Shown here: piece after piece, positions 51,949 to 60,922 of the stretch
Position numbering within the stretch: the first letter of the stretch is position 1
Layout: each line of letters starts with the position of its first letter
Position numbers and translations under genes: made by a program
Notes under the pieces: model-generated
Told to the model about the DNA's origin: nothing
Seen by the model: only the letters and a program-made list of their open reading frames with translations
Database searches by the model: none
DNA from: a bacterium
GTDB taxonomy: Bacteria > Desulfobacterota > Binatia > DP-6
Direction: 5' to 3'
Assembly (NCBI GenBank): GCA_026129405.1
Contig: JAHCID010000001.1
Span: forward strand, 899,237-963,236
DNA length: 64,000 nucleotides

Positions 51949-54171
51949 ATGCGCCCGCTCCGCCCGCTCGTCGCCCTGCTCGTCATGGTGCTGCTCCTCG
52001 GGGCGCGCTCTGCGGCTGCGCAGTGTGGCGCGACCTCGCTCTGCGCCGCGGGCGCCGGTCCCTGCGTGGTGAACGCCAACGTGACGTTCACCGCGCCGGT
52101 GACGACCTGCGATCTCGGCGGTCGCGCGCTCACCATCGCGTCCGGCCGTCAGCTCCAGGTGAGCGGCGGCGGCGCCCTCGAGATCGTCAACGCGGCGAGC
52201 ATCACGCTGGAGCAGAACGCGCGCATCCTGAACAACGGCGGCTGGCCGAGCAGCGTGACGCTGCGTGCGCTCGGCAGCATCACCCTCGCCGCCAGCAGTC
52301 GCATCGACGTCGCCTCGGGGTCCGGGGGCGGCATCATCGAGCTCGCGACGCTCGCAGGCGACGTGCTCGCCGTGGGACGTCTGGTCGCGAACAACGGGGG
52401 CGTGAGCACCGCCGACGGCGGCCAGGTGTCCATCGTCGCGGGCGGCGACGTCGATCTCGGGACGAGCGGGATCCCGAACGTGATCAACGCGTCCGCCGGC
52501 TCCGGCGACTCGGCCTACGGCGGCAGCGTCGACATCACGGCGAACGGGAGCATCACGCTGCGCAGCCCGATCGACGTGCGCGGGCAGGAAGGCGGCAGCC
52601 TCCTGCTCGACGCCGGCCTCGACGTGAAGACCACCGCCGCCGGCGACATCGACGCGACCGCGATGTCCTTCGGCGGGGCCGGCGGCATCGTCGAGGTGGC
52701 GGCCTTGCGCGACGTGGTTCTCGACGGCGACGTCGTCAGCGCGACCAACGGGACGCTCGAGTACAGCGGCTTCGGTGGCGATCTCAGCATCGTCGCCGGC
52801 GGGGCGGTCACCGTGGTCGGCAAGGTCGATCTCTCCGGCGGGACGGTGGGCGACGGCGGGGGGCTCTCCATCGAGGGCGGAACCGCCGTGACGTTGAACG
52901 GGGCCATCACCACGCGCGGGATGAGCTCGGAGGCCTCCGGCGGCGCGATCGACGTGGCCTCGGCGGGCTCTCTCACCTTCGCCGGCTCGGCCGACGCCCG
53001 CGGCGGCTACTTCGCGGGCGACGTCGACCTCCGCGGCGACGGTGCGGTCACGCTGGCCGCGACGAGCTCCATCCGCGCGGACGCGGCGTCCACCGGCATC
53101 GGCGGTCTGGTCGCCGTCACGGGCTGCACGCTGACCATGCAGGCCGGCGCGACCATCCTCGCCACCGGCGACCCGACCCTGCCGTTCCCGTCCGGCAGCA
53201 TCCGGCTGCGTGCGAGCGCGGCGATGCTCATGGCCGGGAAGCTGACGGCGTCGGCCATGAACCGGATCGAGTACCGGGACGTGTTCCCCACCGTCACCGG
53301 GGCGTCGTCGCCGCAACGGATCATCATCCAGAATCCGGACCTGCCGTGCTGCGTCGGCTGCCCGGTCCCGACGACGACCACGACGCTGCCGACCACGACC
53401 ACGACGACGCTCGCGTCCACCACCACGACGACCACGTCCAGCACGACCACCAGCACCACGCTGCCCGCCAGCACCACGACGACCGTCGCCCCGTCGACGA
53501 CGACCACGACCACGCTGCCGCCGCCGACCACCACGACGCTCACCCCGAGCCCGACGACGTCCACCACGGCGAGCACGAGCAGCACCACGACGTCGACGAC
53601 GAGTACGACGAGCACCACGGCGAGCACGAGCAGCACCACGACGCCGACGACGAGCCCGACGACGACCACCACGACGAGCACGAGCAGCACCACGACGCCG
53701 ACGACGAGCCCGACGAGCACGTCGACGACCGTGAGCAGCACCACCACGACGCTCGCGCCGCCGGCGACGACCACCACGACGACCGCGCCCGTCCCGACCA
53801 CGACCACCACCGCACCGCCGGTGTCGTGTCTCGACGCGCCGCTCGTCGGTTTCGACGCGGTCGGGTGCCGCCTGGACCTCGTGTCGGCGACCTTCGTCGA
53901 GACTCCGCCCCAGGAGCTGGGCGGGACGCGCGCAGTGCACAGACTCGAACGACGCGTGTCGCGCGCGCGCCGCTTCCTCGACCGGGCGCGTCAGGGTCGC
54001 AAGGTGTCGCCGAGCCTCAAGCGCGCCGTGCGCGAGCTGCGCATGCTCGCCCGTGATCTCTCGAAGGCGGAGCGGAAGGGCAGGATCACCGCCGCGGTCG
54101 CGGCGCCGCTGGTCGTGCTCGTGACCGGCGCCGAGACCGAGATCGGCTCGCTCCGCGCGACGCTGCGCTGA
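51949..54171 (+). CDS. Secreted beta-solenoid protein with Thr-rich linker and C-terminal helical domain
   Basis: 740 residues. Signal peptide ALLVMVLLLGARSAAA, then Cys-containing QCGATSLCAAGAGPC, then a long Gly/Ala/Ser-rich repeat region (about 45-460) of filamentous-haemagglutinin-like beta-helix turns (SITLAASSRIDVASGSGGG, GSITLRSPIDVRGQEGG). A Thr-rich low-complexity linker fills about 474-624. The last 116 residues form a basic helical domain (AVHRLERRVSRARRFLDRAR, VSPSLKRAVRELRMLARDL) that starts with a Cys pair. The gene is the first of three in one direction and a paralogue of the next one, with the same length. Surface display is likely. Confidence 0.85.
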   Translation: MRPLRPLVALLVMVLLLGARSAAAQCGATSLCAAGAGPCVVNANVTFTAPVTTCDLGGRALTIASGRQLQVSGGGALEIVNAASITLEQNARILNNGGWPSSVTLRALGSITLAASSRIDVASGSGGGIIELATLAGDVLAVGRLVANNGGVSTADGGQVSIVAGGDVDLGTSGIPNVINASAGSGDSAYGGSVDITANGSITLRSPIDVRGQEGGSLLLDAGLDVKTTAAGDIDATAMSFGGAGGIVEVAALRDVVLDGDVVSATNGTLEYSGFGGDLSIVAGGAVTVVGKVDLSGGTVGDGGGLSIEGGTAVTLNGAITTRGMSSEASGGAIDVASAGSLTFAGSADARGGYFAGDVDLRGDGAVTLAATSSIRADAASTGIGGLVAVTGCTLTMQAGATILATGDPTLPFPSGSIRLRASAAMLMAGKLTASAMNRIEYRDVFPTVTGASSPQRIIIQNPDLPCCVGCPVPTTTTTLPTTTTTTLASTTTTTTSSTTTSTTLPASTTTTVAPSTTTTTTLPPPTTTTLTPSPTTSTTASTSSTTTSTTSTTSTTASTSSTTTPTTSPTTTTTTSTSSTTTPTTSPTSTSTTVSSTTTTLAPPATTTTTTAPVPTTTTTAPPVSCLDAPLVGFDAVGCRLDLVSATFVETPPQELGGTRAVHRLERRVSRARRFLDRARQGRKVSPSLKRAVRELRMLARDLSKAERKGRITAAVAAPLVVLVTGAETEIGSLRATLR
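53371..53820 (+). repeat. Low-complexity ACN tract coding for the Thr-rich linker
   Basis: About 450 bases made almost entirely of ACC, ACG, AGC and related codons. The opposite strand is open as a Val-rich frame (53007-53810), which is only a shadow. Inside it, two copies of a 42-base unit (53621-53662 and 53675-53716) lie 54 bases apart, encoding repeated STSSTTTPTTSPT-like residues. Slippage or recombination could change the tract length between strains. Confidence 0.85.
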
Positions 54172-54422
54172 TCCCGCGTCGCCCGGCTGCGTTCCTGCTC
54201 GCCATGGCGACCGCCTGCGGCGACGTCGCGCTTCGCCGGACGACGCGATCCCACCCGCCCTCTGGCAACGGACTTCCGAGTCGGGAGGACCAGCCTGCGA
54301 CGTCGCCCGATGGTCGTAGCCGTCGTGCCCCATCGTCCCGGCCGCGGCGCAGACCTGCGCGATGGCGCAACGGCGCAGCGCACCGCCTCGTGCGGACGCC
54401 CGTGCGCGGTACGCTTTCGGGC

Positions 54423-56642
54423 ATGCGGGTTGCTCGGGATGCGCGCGTGCGGATCGGCGCTCTGCGGGCCCTCGTGCTTTCGATCGTGGTCGTGTGCGTG
54501 GCGTTCGCGGATCCGGCTCGCGCGCAGTGCGGCGGGCAGCAGCTGTGCGCGGCGAATGCCAACCCGTGCGTGGTCTCGGGCTCCTGCGCGCTGACCAGCG
54601 GCGCCAGGTTCGATCTCGGGGGACGCGACCTGACGTTCTCCGCAGGCGCTCGCGTGACCATCCCCGGCACGACCCCGGTGGGCATCGCCATCACCAACGT
54701 GCACGACGTCGTCTTCCAGAACGACGCGCGCATCACCGCGGCGGAGTTCGACGACAGCAGCCCGGGCTTCGCCTACCGGCGCGGCCAGGAGATCGACGTC
54801 ACGGCGAGCGGGCGCATCGACATGCATCCCGCGGCGCGCATCGAGGCGCCCGGAAGCCACGAGGGCGGGGACATCGAGCTGCGCGCCGGGACCTACATCG
54901 CGCTCGGCATCATCAACGTGCGGGCCTCGAACGGCCTCGGCTTCGGCGGGCAGGTCTCGGCGCTCGCCGAGACCGGATCGCTCACCGTCGCCGGCGGCAT
55001 CGACGCCCGCGGCGGCAACCAGGTGAACGACTCGGGGGAGGGCAGCGGCGGCGGCGTGGCGTTCCTCGCCGCGGGCGGGGTCACCGTGGCGGCGGCCGTC
55101 CAGGCGACGGGCGGCGACTGCAGCTTCTGCTCGGTCAGCCTGATCGGCGAGTCGGGCAACGTCGCGCTCGCTGCGCCGGGCGGCAGACTGGAGGTCAACG
55201 CCACGGGCACCTACGGCGCCGGCGGCGAGATCGAGCTCCGCTCGGGCGGCAGCACCACGCTCGCAGGCCCCATCTTCGGCGCCGGCCGGGGCTCGGCGAG
55301 CCAGGAGGAAGGCGGCTCGGGGGCACTCGTCACGATCGATGCCGGCGGCGACGTCACGATCACCGCGCCGGTCGATCTGGTCGCGCATCAATCCTCGAAC
55401 ATCCCCGACGGCACCGGTGGGGAGCTGGCGATCGCCGCGAGCGGGCAGGTCCGCATCGGCGCTGCCGTCTCGCTCCAGGGGCCGGGCCCGTTCAGTCAGG
55501 GCGGTCGGCTCGGGGTCGACGCGGGGAGCCTTCTCGAGGTGTCGGCTGTGGTCGACGCCAGCAGCACCGCCTACGGCGGGACGATCGATCTCGACGCCAC
55601 GGGCACGATCGACGTCATGCCGGCCGGCAAGCTGCGCGTGGCCGGCGGGACGACTTCGGCCGGCGGCGCCGGCGCGCTCGACCTCCAGGCGTGCATCGTG
55701 CGCATGCGGGGCACGAGCGTAGCCGTGCGCAGCGAAGCGACGAACGGCGGCTTCGCCACCGACCCGGAGCAGCCGTTCGGCAACAACGTGCTGCGCGTCG
55801 GACAGAGCTGCGAGATCGGCGGCCGGCTTCTCGCCCCCACCGGCGAGAACCGCGTGCTGCGGCGCGACGGCGTTCCCGGCTGTCAGGTCAACGGGGCCAC
55901 CTTCGAGATCAACCCGCCCCTCACCTACGTGGACGACGACCTCCCCGAGCTGCCCTGCTGCGGCGCCGCCTGCCAGGCGACGACCACCACGCTGCCGCCG
56001 GGCACCACCACGACGACCACCGCGCCGCCCCCGACGACGACCTCCACCACCGCGCCGCCGATCACGACGACCACCACCACGCTGTCGCAGACCACGACGA
56101 CGTCGACCACCGTGCCGCAAGGCTCGACGACGACGACGACCGCACCCCCGGGCGGCACGACGACGACCACGACCGAGCCGCCGGCCGCGACCACGACCAC
56201 CACCACGTTGGGTGGCGAGCCCACGACCACGACGACGCCGGCGACGACGACCACCACCACCGCGCCGCCCGCGAGCACCACGACGACGCTGCCGCCCGAC
56301 CCGTGCGACGCCCCGGTCACGAACCAGGAGGCGGCGCGCTGCGGGCTCGTCGCGCTCGACGAGGTGCTGGCGACGCACCCGGCGGACGAGCTGGGCGGCG
56401 TCCGGCTGGTGACCAGGCTCGGGAAGCTCCTCGACCGCGCCGACAGCGCGCTCGGCCAGGCGACGACGGCGAAGAAGCCGAAGCCGAAGCTGCGGCGGGC
56501 GCGGAGCCAGCTGCGGGCGTTCGAGCGCGCGGTGCGCAAGGCGGCGCGCAAGGGGAAGGTGCGGGCCGACCTCGCCGAAGTCCTGCAGGCGCTGACGTTG
56601 CGGGTGGGCGGGGCGCTCGACGGGCTGCGCTCCAGCAGCTGA
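54423..56642 (+). CDS. Paralogous secreted beta-solenoid protein with Thr-rich linker
   Basis: 739 residues, one fewer than the neighbour. Signal peptide ending at ARA-QCGG near residue 34. The [15 protein letters not shown] start, the [12 protein letters not shown] segment, the Gly-rich solenoid, the [12 protein letters not shown] junction, the Thr-rich linker (about 519-625) and the final basic helical domain ([39 protein letters not shown]) match the first protein part by part, though the sequence identity is low. A tandem duplication is the simplest origin. No LPXTG or autotransporter barrel is seen, so how it is held on the cell is unknown. Confidence 0.85.
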   Translation: MRVARDARVRIGALRALVLSIVVVCVAFADPARAQCGGQQLCAANANPCVVSGSCALTSGARFDLGGRDLTFSAGARVTIPGTTPVGIAITNVHDVVFQNDARITAAEFDDSSPGFAYRRGQEIDVTASGRIDMHPAARIEAPGSHEGGDIELRAGTYIALGIINVRASNGLGFGGQVSALAETGSLTVAGGIDARGGNQVNDSGEGSGGGVAFLAAGGVTVAAAVQATGGDCSFCSVSLIGESGNVALAAPGGRLEVNATGTYGAGGEIELRSGGSTTLAGPIFGAGRGSASQEEGGSGALVTIDAGGDVTITAPVDLVAHQSSNIPDGTGGELAIAASGQVRIGAAVSLQGPGPFSQGGRLGVDAGSLLEVSAVVDASSTAYGGTIDLDATGTIDVMPAGKLRVAGGTTSAGGAGALDLQACIVRMRGTSVAVRSEATNGGFATDPEQPFGNNVLRVGQSCEIGGRLLAPTGENRVLRRDGVPGCQVNGATFEINPPLTYVDDDLPELPCCGAACQATTTTLPPGTTTTTTAPPPTTTSTTAPPITTTTTTLSQTTTTSTTVPQGSTTTTTAPPGGTTTTTTEPPAATTTTTTLGGEPTTTTTPATTTTTTAPPASTTTTLPPDPCDAPVTNQEAARCGLVALDEVLATHPADELGGVRLVTRLGKLLDRADSALGQATTAKKPKPKLRRARSQLRAFERAVRKAARKGKVRADLAEVLQALTLRVGGALDGLRSSS
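55979..56298 (+). repeat. Second low-complexity Thr-coding tract
   Basis: About 320 bases of ACN codons with scattered Pro, Gly and Ala codons encode the Thr-rich linker of the second paralogue. The opposite strand is a shadow Val-rich frame. Unlike the first tract it lacks a long internal repeat. Confidence 0.8.
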
Positions 56643-56784
56643 GAGCTCGCTGCAACGCACGGTCAGCGGCTCCCGGTCGGGCGATCATGCACGATCGGGG
56701 CGAGATGGCGTACGTCCAAGGTCGCGGAATCACAGATGGCCGAACGGGCCCATGCGGCATGCCCGTTGCTCTCCTCCGGCCCCG

Positions 56785-58050
56785 ATGAAGCAGCGCGTCC
56801 TCGCCTCCGCCGTGACGCTGGCCCTCGCCGGGCTCGCATCCGCCGTCCACGCCGCGCCCGACGACACCACGCTGTACCTGCGGCGTGGGGCGACGTCCTC
56901 GATCCTCCAGCTGCTGCCGACCGCGCCCACGCGGTCGAACGCGTACGAGATCGCGACCTCGGTGTCGGACCGCAACAACCTCGTGCTCGGGCCGTTCCTC
57001 GGTCTCCCCGCGGCCGGTCCGCTCAAGGTGAACGTCGGGCAGGCGCAGGTGACCGTCTTCCTCGGCAGCGGGACGCAGGGCATCTCCGGCTGCGCGGACG
57101 TGACCGTGACCCTGCTGCGCAAGACGGCCAGCGGGGAGCGTGTCGTGCTGGGCTCGGGCGCGCTGACCAACGCCTCGCTGCCGCCGAAGAACAGCAGCCC
57201 GTCGCCGCGTCTGGAGATTCCGATCGCGATCCAGGGAACGCCGGCAAGCCGCACGCTGGCCGTGGGCGACCAGCTCGGGTTCGAGGTGACGGTCCTGAAC
57301 CGCTGCGGCGGCGCCAAGCAGGTCTCGCTGCGCTACGACGCCACGAGCCATCCGAGCCGGATCGTGTTCCTCGACAACTGTCCGAGCGTCGCCAACCCGG
57401 ATCAGACCGACAGCGACGACGACGGCGCGGGCGACGCCTGCGACAATTGCCCCGGCGTCGCCAACGGCGGCCAGCACGACGGCGACGGCGACGGCGTCGG
57501 CGACGCCTGCGACAACTGCACCTCGGCGCCGAATCCGGACCAGGCGGACAGCGATCACGACGGGCTCGGCGACGCCTGCGACTTCTGCCCCGCCGACCCC
57601 GGCGAGGGCGCGGACCCGAGCGGCTGCCCCTGCTCGCGGCTCGACTGCAACGACGGCAACGCCTGCACGACCGACGCCTGCATCCCCGCGATCGGCTGCA
57701 CCTACACCGACGCGATCTCGATCGACGGCGTCCTGTGCAAGCTCGACGCGCTACGGGCGACGGTCGTCGGTGCGCCGGCGGTCGACCTGTCGCTGCGCCT
57801 GAAGAAGCGCCGCTCGCCGCTCATGAAGGCGCTCAAGAAGTGCGACAAGTTCGCGGCGCTCACGCGCAACGAGCTGCGCCGCGGAGGCCGGAAGCTCCCG
57901 AAGCGCATCGGGCAGCTCCAGGCCGCGCTCCAGCGCTTCATCCTCGAGGTCGACCGCGCCCACCAGCGCAGCGAGGTCTCGTCGGGATTCCGCATGACGC
58001 TGCTCGCCGCCAGCGGCGAGGTCGTCGTCGCCTCGCGCCAGATCCGCTAG
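56785..58050 (+). CDS. Secreted thrombospondin type 3 repeat protein with shared C-terminal domain
   Basis: 421 residues. Signal peptide ([14 protein letters not shown]), then a beta domain (about 25-195), then calcium-binding thrombospondin type 3 repeats (about 205-270: [56 protein letters not shown]). A Cys-rich piece ([23 protein letters not shown]) follows, then a basic helical C-terminal domain of about 105 residues that resembles those of the two Thr-rich neighbours. The frame is open to 56752, but the ATG at 56785 begins the signal. No ribosome site is obvious. Confidence 0.85.
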   Translation: MKQRVLASAVTLALAGLASAVHAAPDDTTLYLRRGATSSILQLLPTAPTRSNAYEIATSVSDRNNLVLGPFLGLPAAGPLKVNVGQAQVTVFLGSGTQGISGCADVTVTLLRKTASGERVVLGSGALTNASLPPKNSSPSPRLEIPIAIQGTPASRTLAVGDQLGFEVTVLNRCGGAKQVSLRYDATSHPSRIVFLDNCPSVANPDQTDSDDDGAGDACDNCPGVANGGQHDGDGDGVGDACDNCTSAPNPDQADSDHDGLGDACDFCPADPGEGADPSGCPCSRLDCNDGNACTTDACIPAIGCTYTDAISIDGVLCKLDALRATVVGAPAVDLSLRLKKRRSPLMKALKKCDKFAALTRNELRRGGRKLPKRIGQLQAALQRFILEVDRAHQRSEVSSGFRMTLLAASGEVVVASRQIR

Positions 58051-58072
58051 CGGCGTCCCGGTAGAACGCACG

Positions 58073-58104
58073 CGGCCGCCGGATCCGTACGGATCCGGCG
58101 GCCG
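58073..58104. terminator. 32-base perfect palindrome, bidirectional terminator
   Basis: Bases 58073-58104 (centre GTAC, arms CGGCCGCCGGATCC and its complement) read identically on both strands. They fold to a 14-bp stem with a GTAC loop. The palindrome lies 23 bases after the thrombospondin-repeat gene and 28 bases from the end of the facing gene, the expected place for a terminator serving both. No T run follows, and a protein-binding site is the alternative. Confidence 0.65.
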
Positions 58105-58131
58105 GCGGCGTTCGGGACGTTCGGACGGAGG

Positions 58132-59034
58132 TCAGCGCACGATGACGTCGGCGTCGTAGCGCACGCCGTTGCGGGACTTCGACTTCACCGACGTCTTGGT
58201 GATGTCGAGCGTGCTGCCGTTGCCGCCGCTCGCGAACAGGTGCACCGAGCCGTCGCCGCTGCTGCGGATCTGGCTGCCGCGGATCGAGGCGTAGCCCGGA
58301 CCCGCCTTGCCGGCGCTGCGGCTGGTGCGCGTGCTGCGGTGCGAGCCCATGAGGACGTCGCGGCCGTTGAGCGTCGAGTCCGTCACCTGGAGGTCGCCGC
58401 CCGCGGTGACGCGCAGCGAGCCGCTGCCGGCGACCAGGCGCGAGCCCTTGCCGATGCGCACGTTGCCGCCGGTGAGGTCGCCGGTGGTGACCTCGACCAT
58501 GCCCCCGGCGCCCAGCTGGCAGCCGTCGCCGACCGTCACGTCGCCCTCCTGCGAGGCGATCGACACCATCGCGAACGAGCCGCTCTTGCTGCGCAGGTTG
58601 CAGCGGCCGCCGACCGTCACGTCCTGCATGCCGACCACCTGGAGGATGCTGTCCGTCGTGAAGCGAACCCCGTCGCCGATGCGTACGGACCCGCCGCTCG
58701 ACACGAGGAAGATGACGCCGCCGGAGCCCGAGGCGGAGAGGTCGCCGTTGACGATGATGTTGCCGGACGCCTTGACGATCAGCGCCCGCTTCTTGGAAAC
58801 GAACTTTCCAGGGAACACGACACTCACCGGGCCGAGCGGGGGCTTGTAGTTGGCCTCGGCCCTGTCGGTCGAGAACTGGCCGTCGTTGGCCAGCGCCTTG
58901 CCGATCCGAACGTCGCCTTCCGAGAAGACACCGTTGTTGTCGAGATCGGCGAAGGGCTCCTCCGCCGCATGTGCCGCACTGATGCCGAGCCCCAGAGCCA
59001 ATCCGATCGTGAGCGTCTTCCACGTCCTGCGCAT
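58132..59034 (-). CDS. Secreted protein with EF-hand-like motif and beta-solenoid repeats
   Basis: 300 residues from the ATG at 59034, preceded by ggaggagaa. Signal peptide LTIGLALGLGISAAHA, then FADLDNNGVFSEGDVRIGKA, a DxDxNG calcium-binding loop of dockerin/EF-hand type, then a repetitive Gly/Ser-rich beta region (GGSVRIGDGVRFTTDS, GGRCNLRSKSGSFAMVSI) to the end. It lacks the Thr-rich linker and the C-terminal helical domain. The solenoid style matches the two paralogues on the other strand, so the four genes may form one surface-protein cluster. Confidence 0.75.
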   Translation of the reverse strand: MRRTWKTLTIGLALGLGISAAHAAEEPFADLDNNGVFSEGDVRIGKALANDGQFSTDRAEANYKPPLGPVSVVFPGKFVSKKRALIVKASGNIIVNGDLSASGSGGVIFLVSSGGSVRIGDGVRFTTDSILQVVGMQDVTVGGRCNLRSKSGSFAMVSIASQEGDVTVGDGCQLGAGGMVEVTTGDLTGGNVRIGKGSRLVAGSGSLRVTAGGDLQVTDSTLNGRDVLMGSHRSTRTSRSAGKAGPGYASIRGSQIRSSGDGSVHLFASGGNGSTLDITKTSVKSKSRNGVRYDADVIVR

Positions 59035-59266
59035 TCGAGTTCTCCTCCGTCGATGAAGTGTTGCGAGCGCCGGAGGGGCCCAGTCCAAGACGCGTGCCAT
59101 TGCGGAGGCTGCGGATTTCCCGCGTGCGACGCACGTTTGCGCGCCGGCGCACAGGCACCTGCCGTGAGCCCTGCGCGTGGCGGCGGACAAATCTGTCGGG
59201 CGCCATCATTCGGGCGACGCTTCCCTCCCCGCCCGGTGCCGCGACGCCCTGCGGGTTGCCGTGCGC

Positions 59267-59280
59267 TGTTCCGTGGAACA
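59267..59280. promoter_or_regulatory. Short inverted repeat before the dehydrogenase gene
   Basis: TGTTCC at 59267-59272 and GGAACA at 59275-59280, separated by GT, form a dyad 49 bases before the ATG of the isocitrate dehydrogenase-like gene. It could be a repressor site. Another dyad, CGTGCG-A-CGCACG, is at 59123-59135 in the same 295-base divergent gap. Nothing else is seen there. Confidence 0.3.
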
Positions 59281-59329
59281 CGACGCGCGTATGGTGAGCG
59301 GCGGTTGCCCGGGGGCAAAGAGGAGAGCC

Positions 59330-60337
59330 ATGGCGAAGCATACGGTGGTGCTGATCGCGGGTGACGGGATCGGTCCGGAGGTCACGAAGGCCACGCGGCG
59401 CGTCCTCGACGCGGCCGGGTTCGACGCCGGCTGGATCGAGGTCCCGGCCGGCGCCACGGCCGTCGAGCAGGGACACGCCGACGTCCTGCCGGACGAGACG
59501 CTCACGGCGATCCGCACCCACAAGGTGGCGCTGAAGGGGCCGGTGACCACGCCGGTGGGCAAGGGATTCCGCAGCGTCAACGTCCAGCTCCGCCAGAAGC
59601 TCGACCTGTATGCCGCCGTGCGCCCGGTCCGGAACCTGCCCGGCGTGGCGTCACGCTACGACGGCGTCGACCTCGTGATCGTGCGCGAGAACACCGAGGG
59701 CCTCTACAGCGGCATCGAGAACGAGGTGATCCCGGGGGTGGTCACGTCGCTCAAGGTCGCCAGCGAGAAGGGTTGCACGCGCATCGCGCGCTTCGCGTTC
59801 CGCTATGCCACCCGCCGCCACCGCGCGAAGATCACGGTGTTCCACAAGGCGAACATCATGAAGCTGACGGACGGCCTCTTCCTCAACTGCGCGCGCACGA
59901 TCTACGAGGAGGAGTACCCGAACATCGCCTACGAGGAGACGATCATCGACGCCGGCTGCATGAAGCTCGTGCAGGATCCGACGCGCTTCGACGTCCTCCT
60001 CATGGAGAACCTCTACGGCGATCTCGTGAGCGACCTCTGCGCCGGTCTGGTCGGCGGTCTCGGCGTGGTGCCGGGCGCCAACATCGGCGAGGACGCGGCG
60101 GTCTTCGAGGCCGTGCACGGCTCGGCGCCCGACATCGCCGGGCAGGACGTCGCCAATCCGCTGGCCTGTCTCATGAGCGGCGTGATGATGCTGAACCACC
60201 TCCACGAGGAGGCCATCGCCGAGCGCATCAAGAGCGCCTACAATGCCGTGCTCGAGGACGGCCGTGTGCGCACGCGCGACCTCGGCGGCAGCGCGACGTG
60301 CACCGCCTTCACGGACGCCGTGATCGCCAAGCTCTGA
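59330..60337 (+). CDS. NAD-dependent isocitrate/isopropylmalate dehydrogenase family protein
   Basis: 335 residues from the ATG at 59330 with aggagag just upstream. GDGIGPEV begins the beta-decarboxylating dehydrogenase fold. VRENTEGLYSGIE, the Lys of VFHKANIMKLTDG and the metal-site VLLMENLYGDLVSDLCAG are all present, and the C-terminal HGSAPDIAG binds the cofactor. The VRENTEGLYSGIE segment and length fit the NAD-type isocitrate dehydrogenases (IDH3-like) rather than LeuB. It should make 2-oxoglutarate in the TCA cycle. Confidence 0.85.
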   Translation: MAKHTVVLIAGDGIGPEVTKATRRVLDAAGFDAGWIEVPAGATAVEQGHADVLPDETLTAIRTHKVALKGPVTTPVGKGFRSVNVQLRQKLDLYAAVRPVRNLPGVASRYDGVDLVIVRENTEGLYSGIENEVIPGVVTSLKVASEKGCTRIARFAFRYATRRHRAKITVFHKANIMKLTDGLFLNCARTIYEEEYPNIAYEETIIDAGCMKLVQDPTRFDVLLMENLYGDLVSDLCAGLVGGLGVVPGANIGEDAAVFEAVHGSAPDIAGQDVANPLACLMSGVMMLNHLHEEAIAERIKSAYNAVLEDGRVRTRDLGGSATCTAFTDAVIAKL

Positions 60338-60346
60338 CCGGGGCCG

Positions 60347-60811
60347 TCACTCCGGGATGCGCAGCACCTGACCCGGATAGATCTTGTCCGGGTCCTTCAG
60401 CATCGGGCGGTTCGCCTCGAAGATCTTCTGGTAGCGGTTGGCGTCGCCGTAGACGGTCTTCGAGATCTTCGAGAGCGTGTCGCCCTTCTGCACGGTGACG
60501 TAGCGGGCTTCGGGCGCGGCGGCGGTGACCTCGAGCCGGTCGTCGACGCGCGCGATGCCGGCCGTGTTGCCGATCGCGAGCACGATCTTCTCGCGTACCT
60601 CCTGGCTGGCGACCCGGCCCTTCACCACGGCGGTGTCGCCGGCGACCTTGATCTTGAGGTCGTCCGCGGCGAGGCCGAGGCCGCGCACGTGCGCCTCGAG
60701 GGCGGTGGCGCGCTTCGAGAGCACGGCCTCGTCGGGCGGCGGAGCCGCCGCCGTCGCCTCGCCGCCGAAGAGCTTCTCGCCGGCGCTCATCACGAAGTCG
60801 ATCAATCCCAT
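60347..60811 (-). CDS. BON and LysM domain protein (Kbp/YgaU-like)
   Basis: 154 residues, near the 149 of E. coli Kbp. A BON domain (about 27-95: VRGLGLAADDLKIKVAGDTA, VVKGRVASQEVREKI) is followed by a LysM domain (about 103-152: YVTVQKGDTLSKISKTVYGD, PMLKDPDKIYPGQVLRIP). There is no signal peptide, as in Kbp, a cytoplasmic potassium sensor. The start MGLIDFVMSAGEKLFG is also Kbp-like. It converges on the isocitrate dehydrogenase gene with 9 bases between. Confidence 0.85.
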   Translation of the reverse strand: MGLIDFVMSAGEKLFGGEATAAAPPPDEAVLSKRATALEAHVRGLGLAADDLKIKVAGDTAVVKGRVASQEVREKIVLAIGNTAGIARVDDRLEVTAAAPEARYVTVQKGDTLSKISKTVYGDANRYQKIFEANRPMLKDPDKIYPGQVLRIPE

Positions 60812-60922
60812 CGTGGCCTCCCGTGTCGATCGAGTGCCTGGACGGCGACGTCGCTCCCCAGCAGCGTGGGAAAGCGACCGATGTTCGGGTACCGGAGTCG
60901 CCCAGTTCGCCGGCTCAGGTCA

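Noticed and set aside
53007-53810. Val-rich minus-strand reading frame opposite the Thr-rich linker
   Set aside because: It is the complement of ACN codons, has no start signal or family features, and the plus strand has a clear secreted protein.
53371-53820. CRISPR-like repeat array
   Set aside because: The repeats are codon-scale low complexity inside an open reading frame, with no constant repeat and variable spacer pattern and no cas genes.
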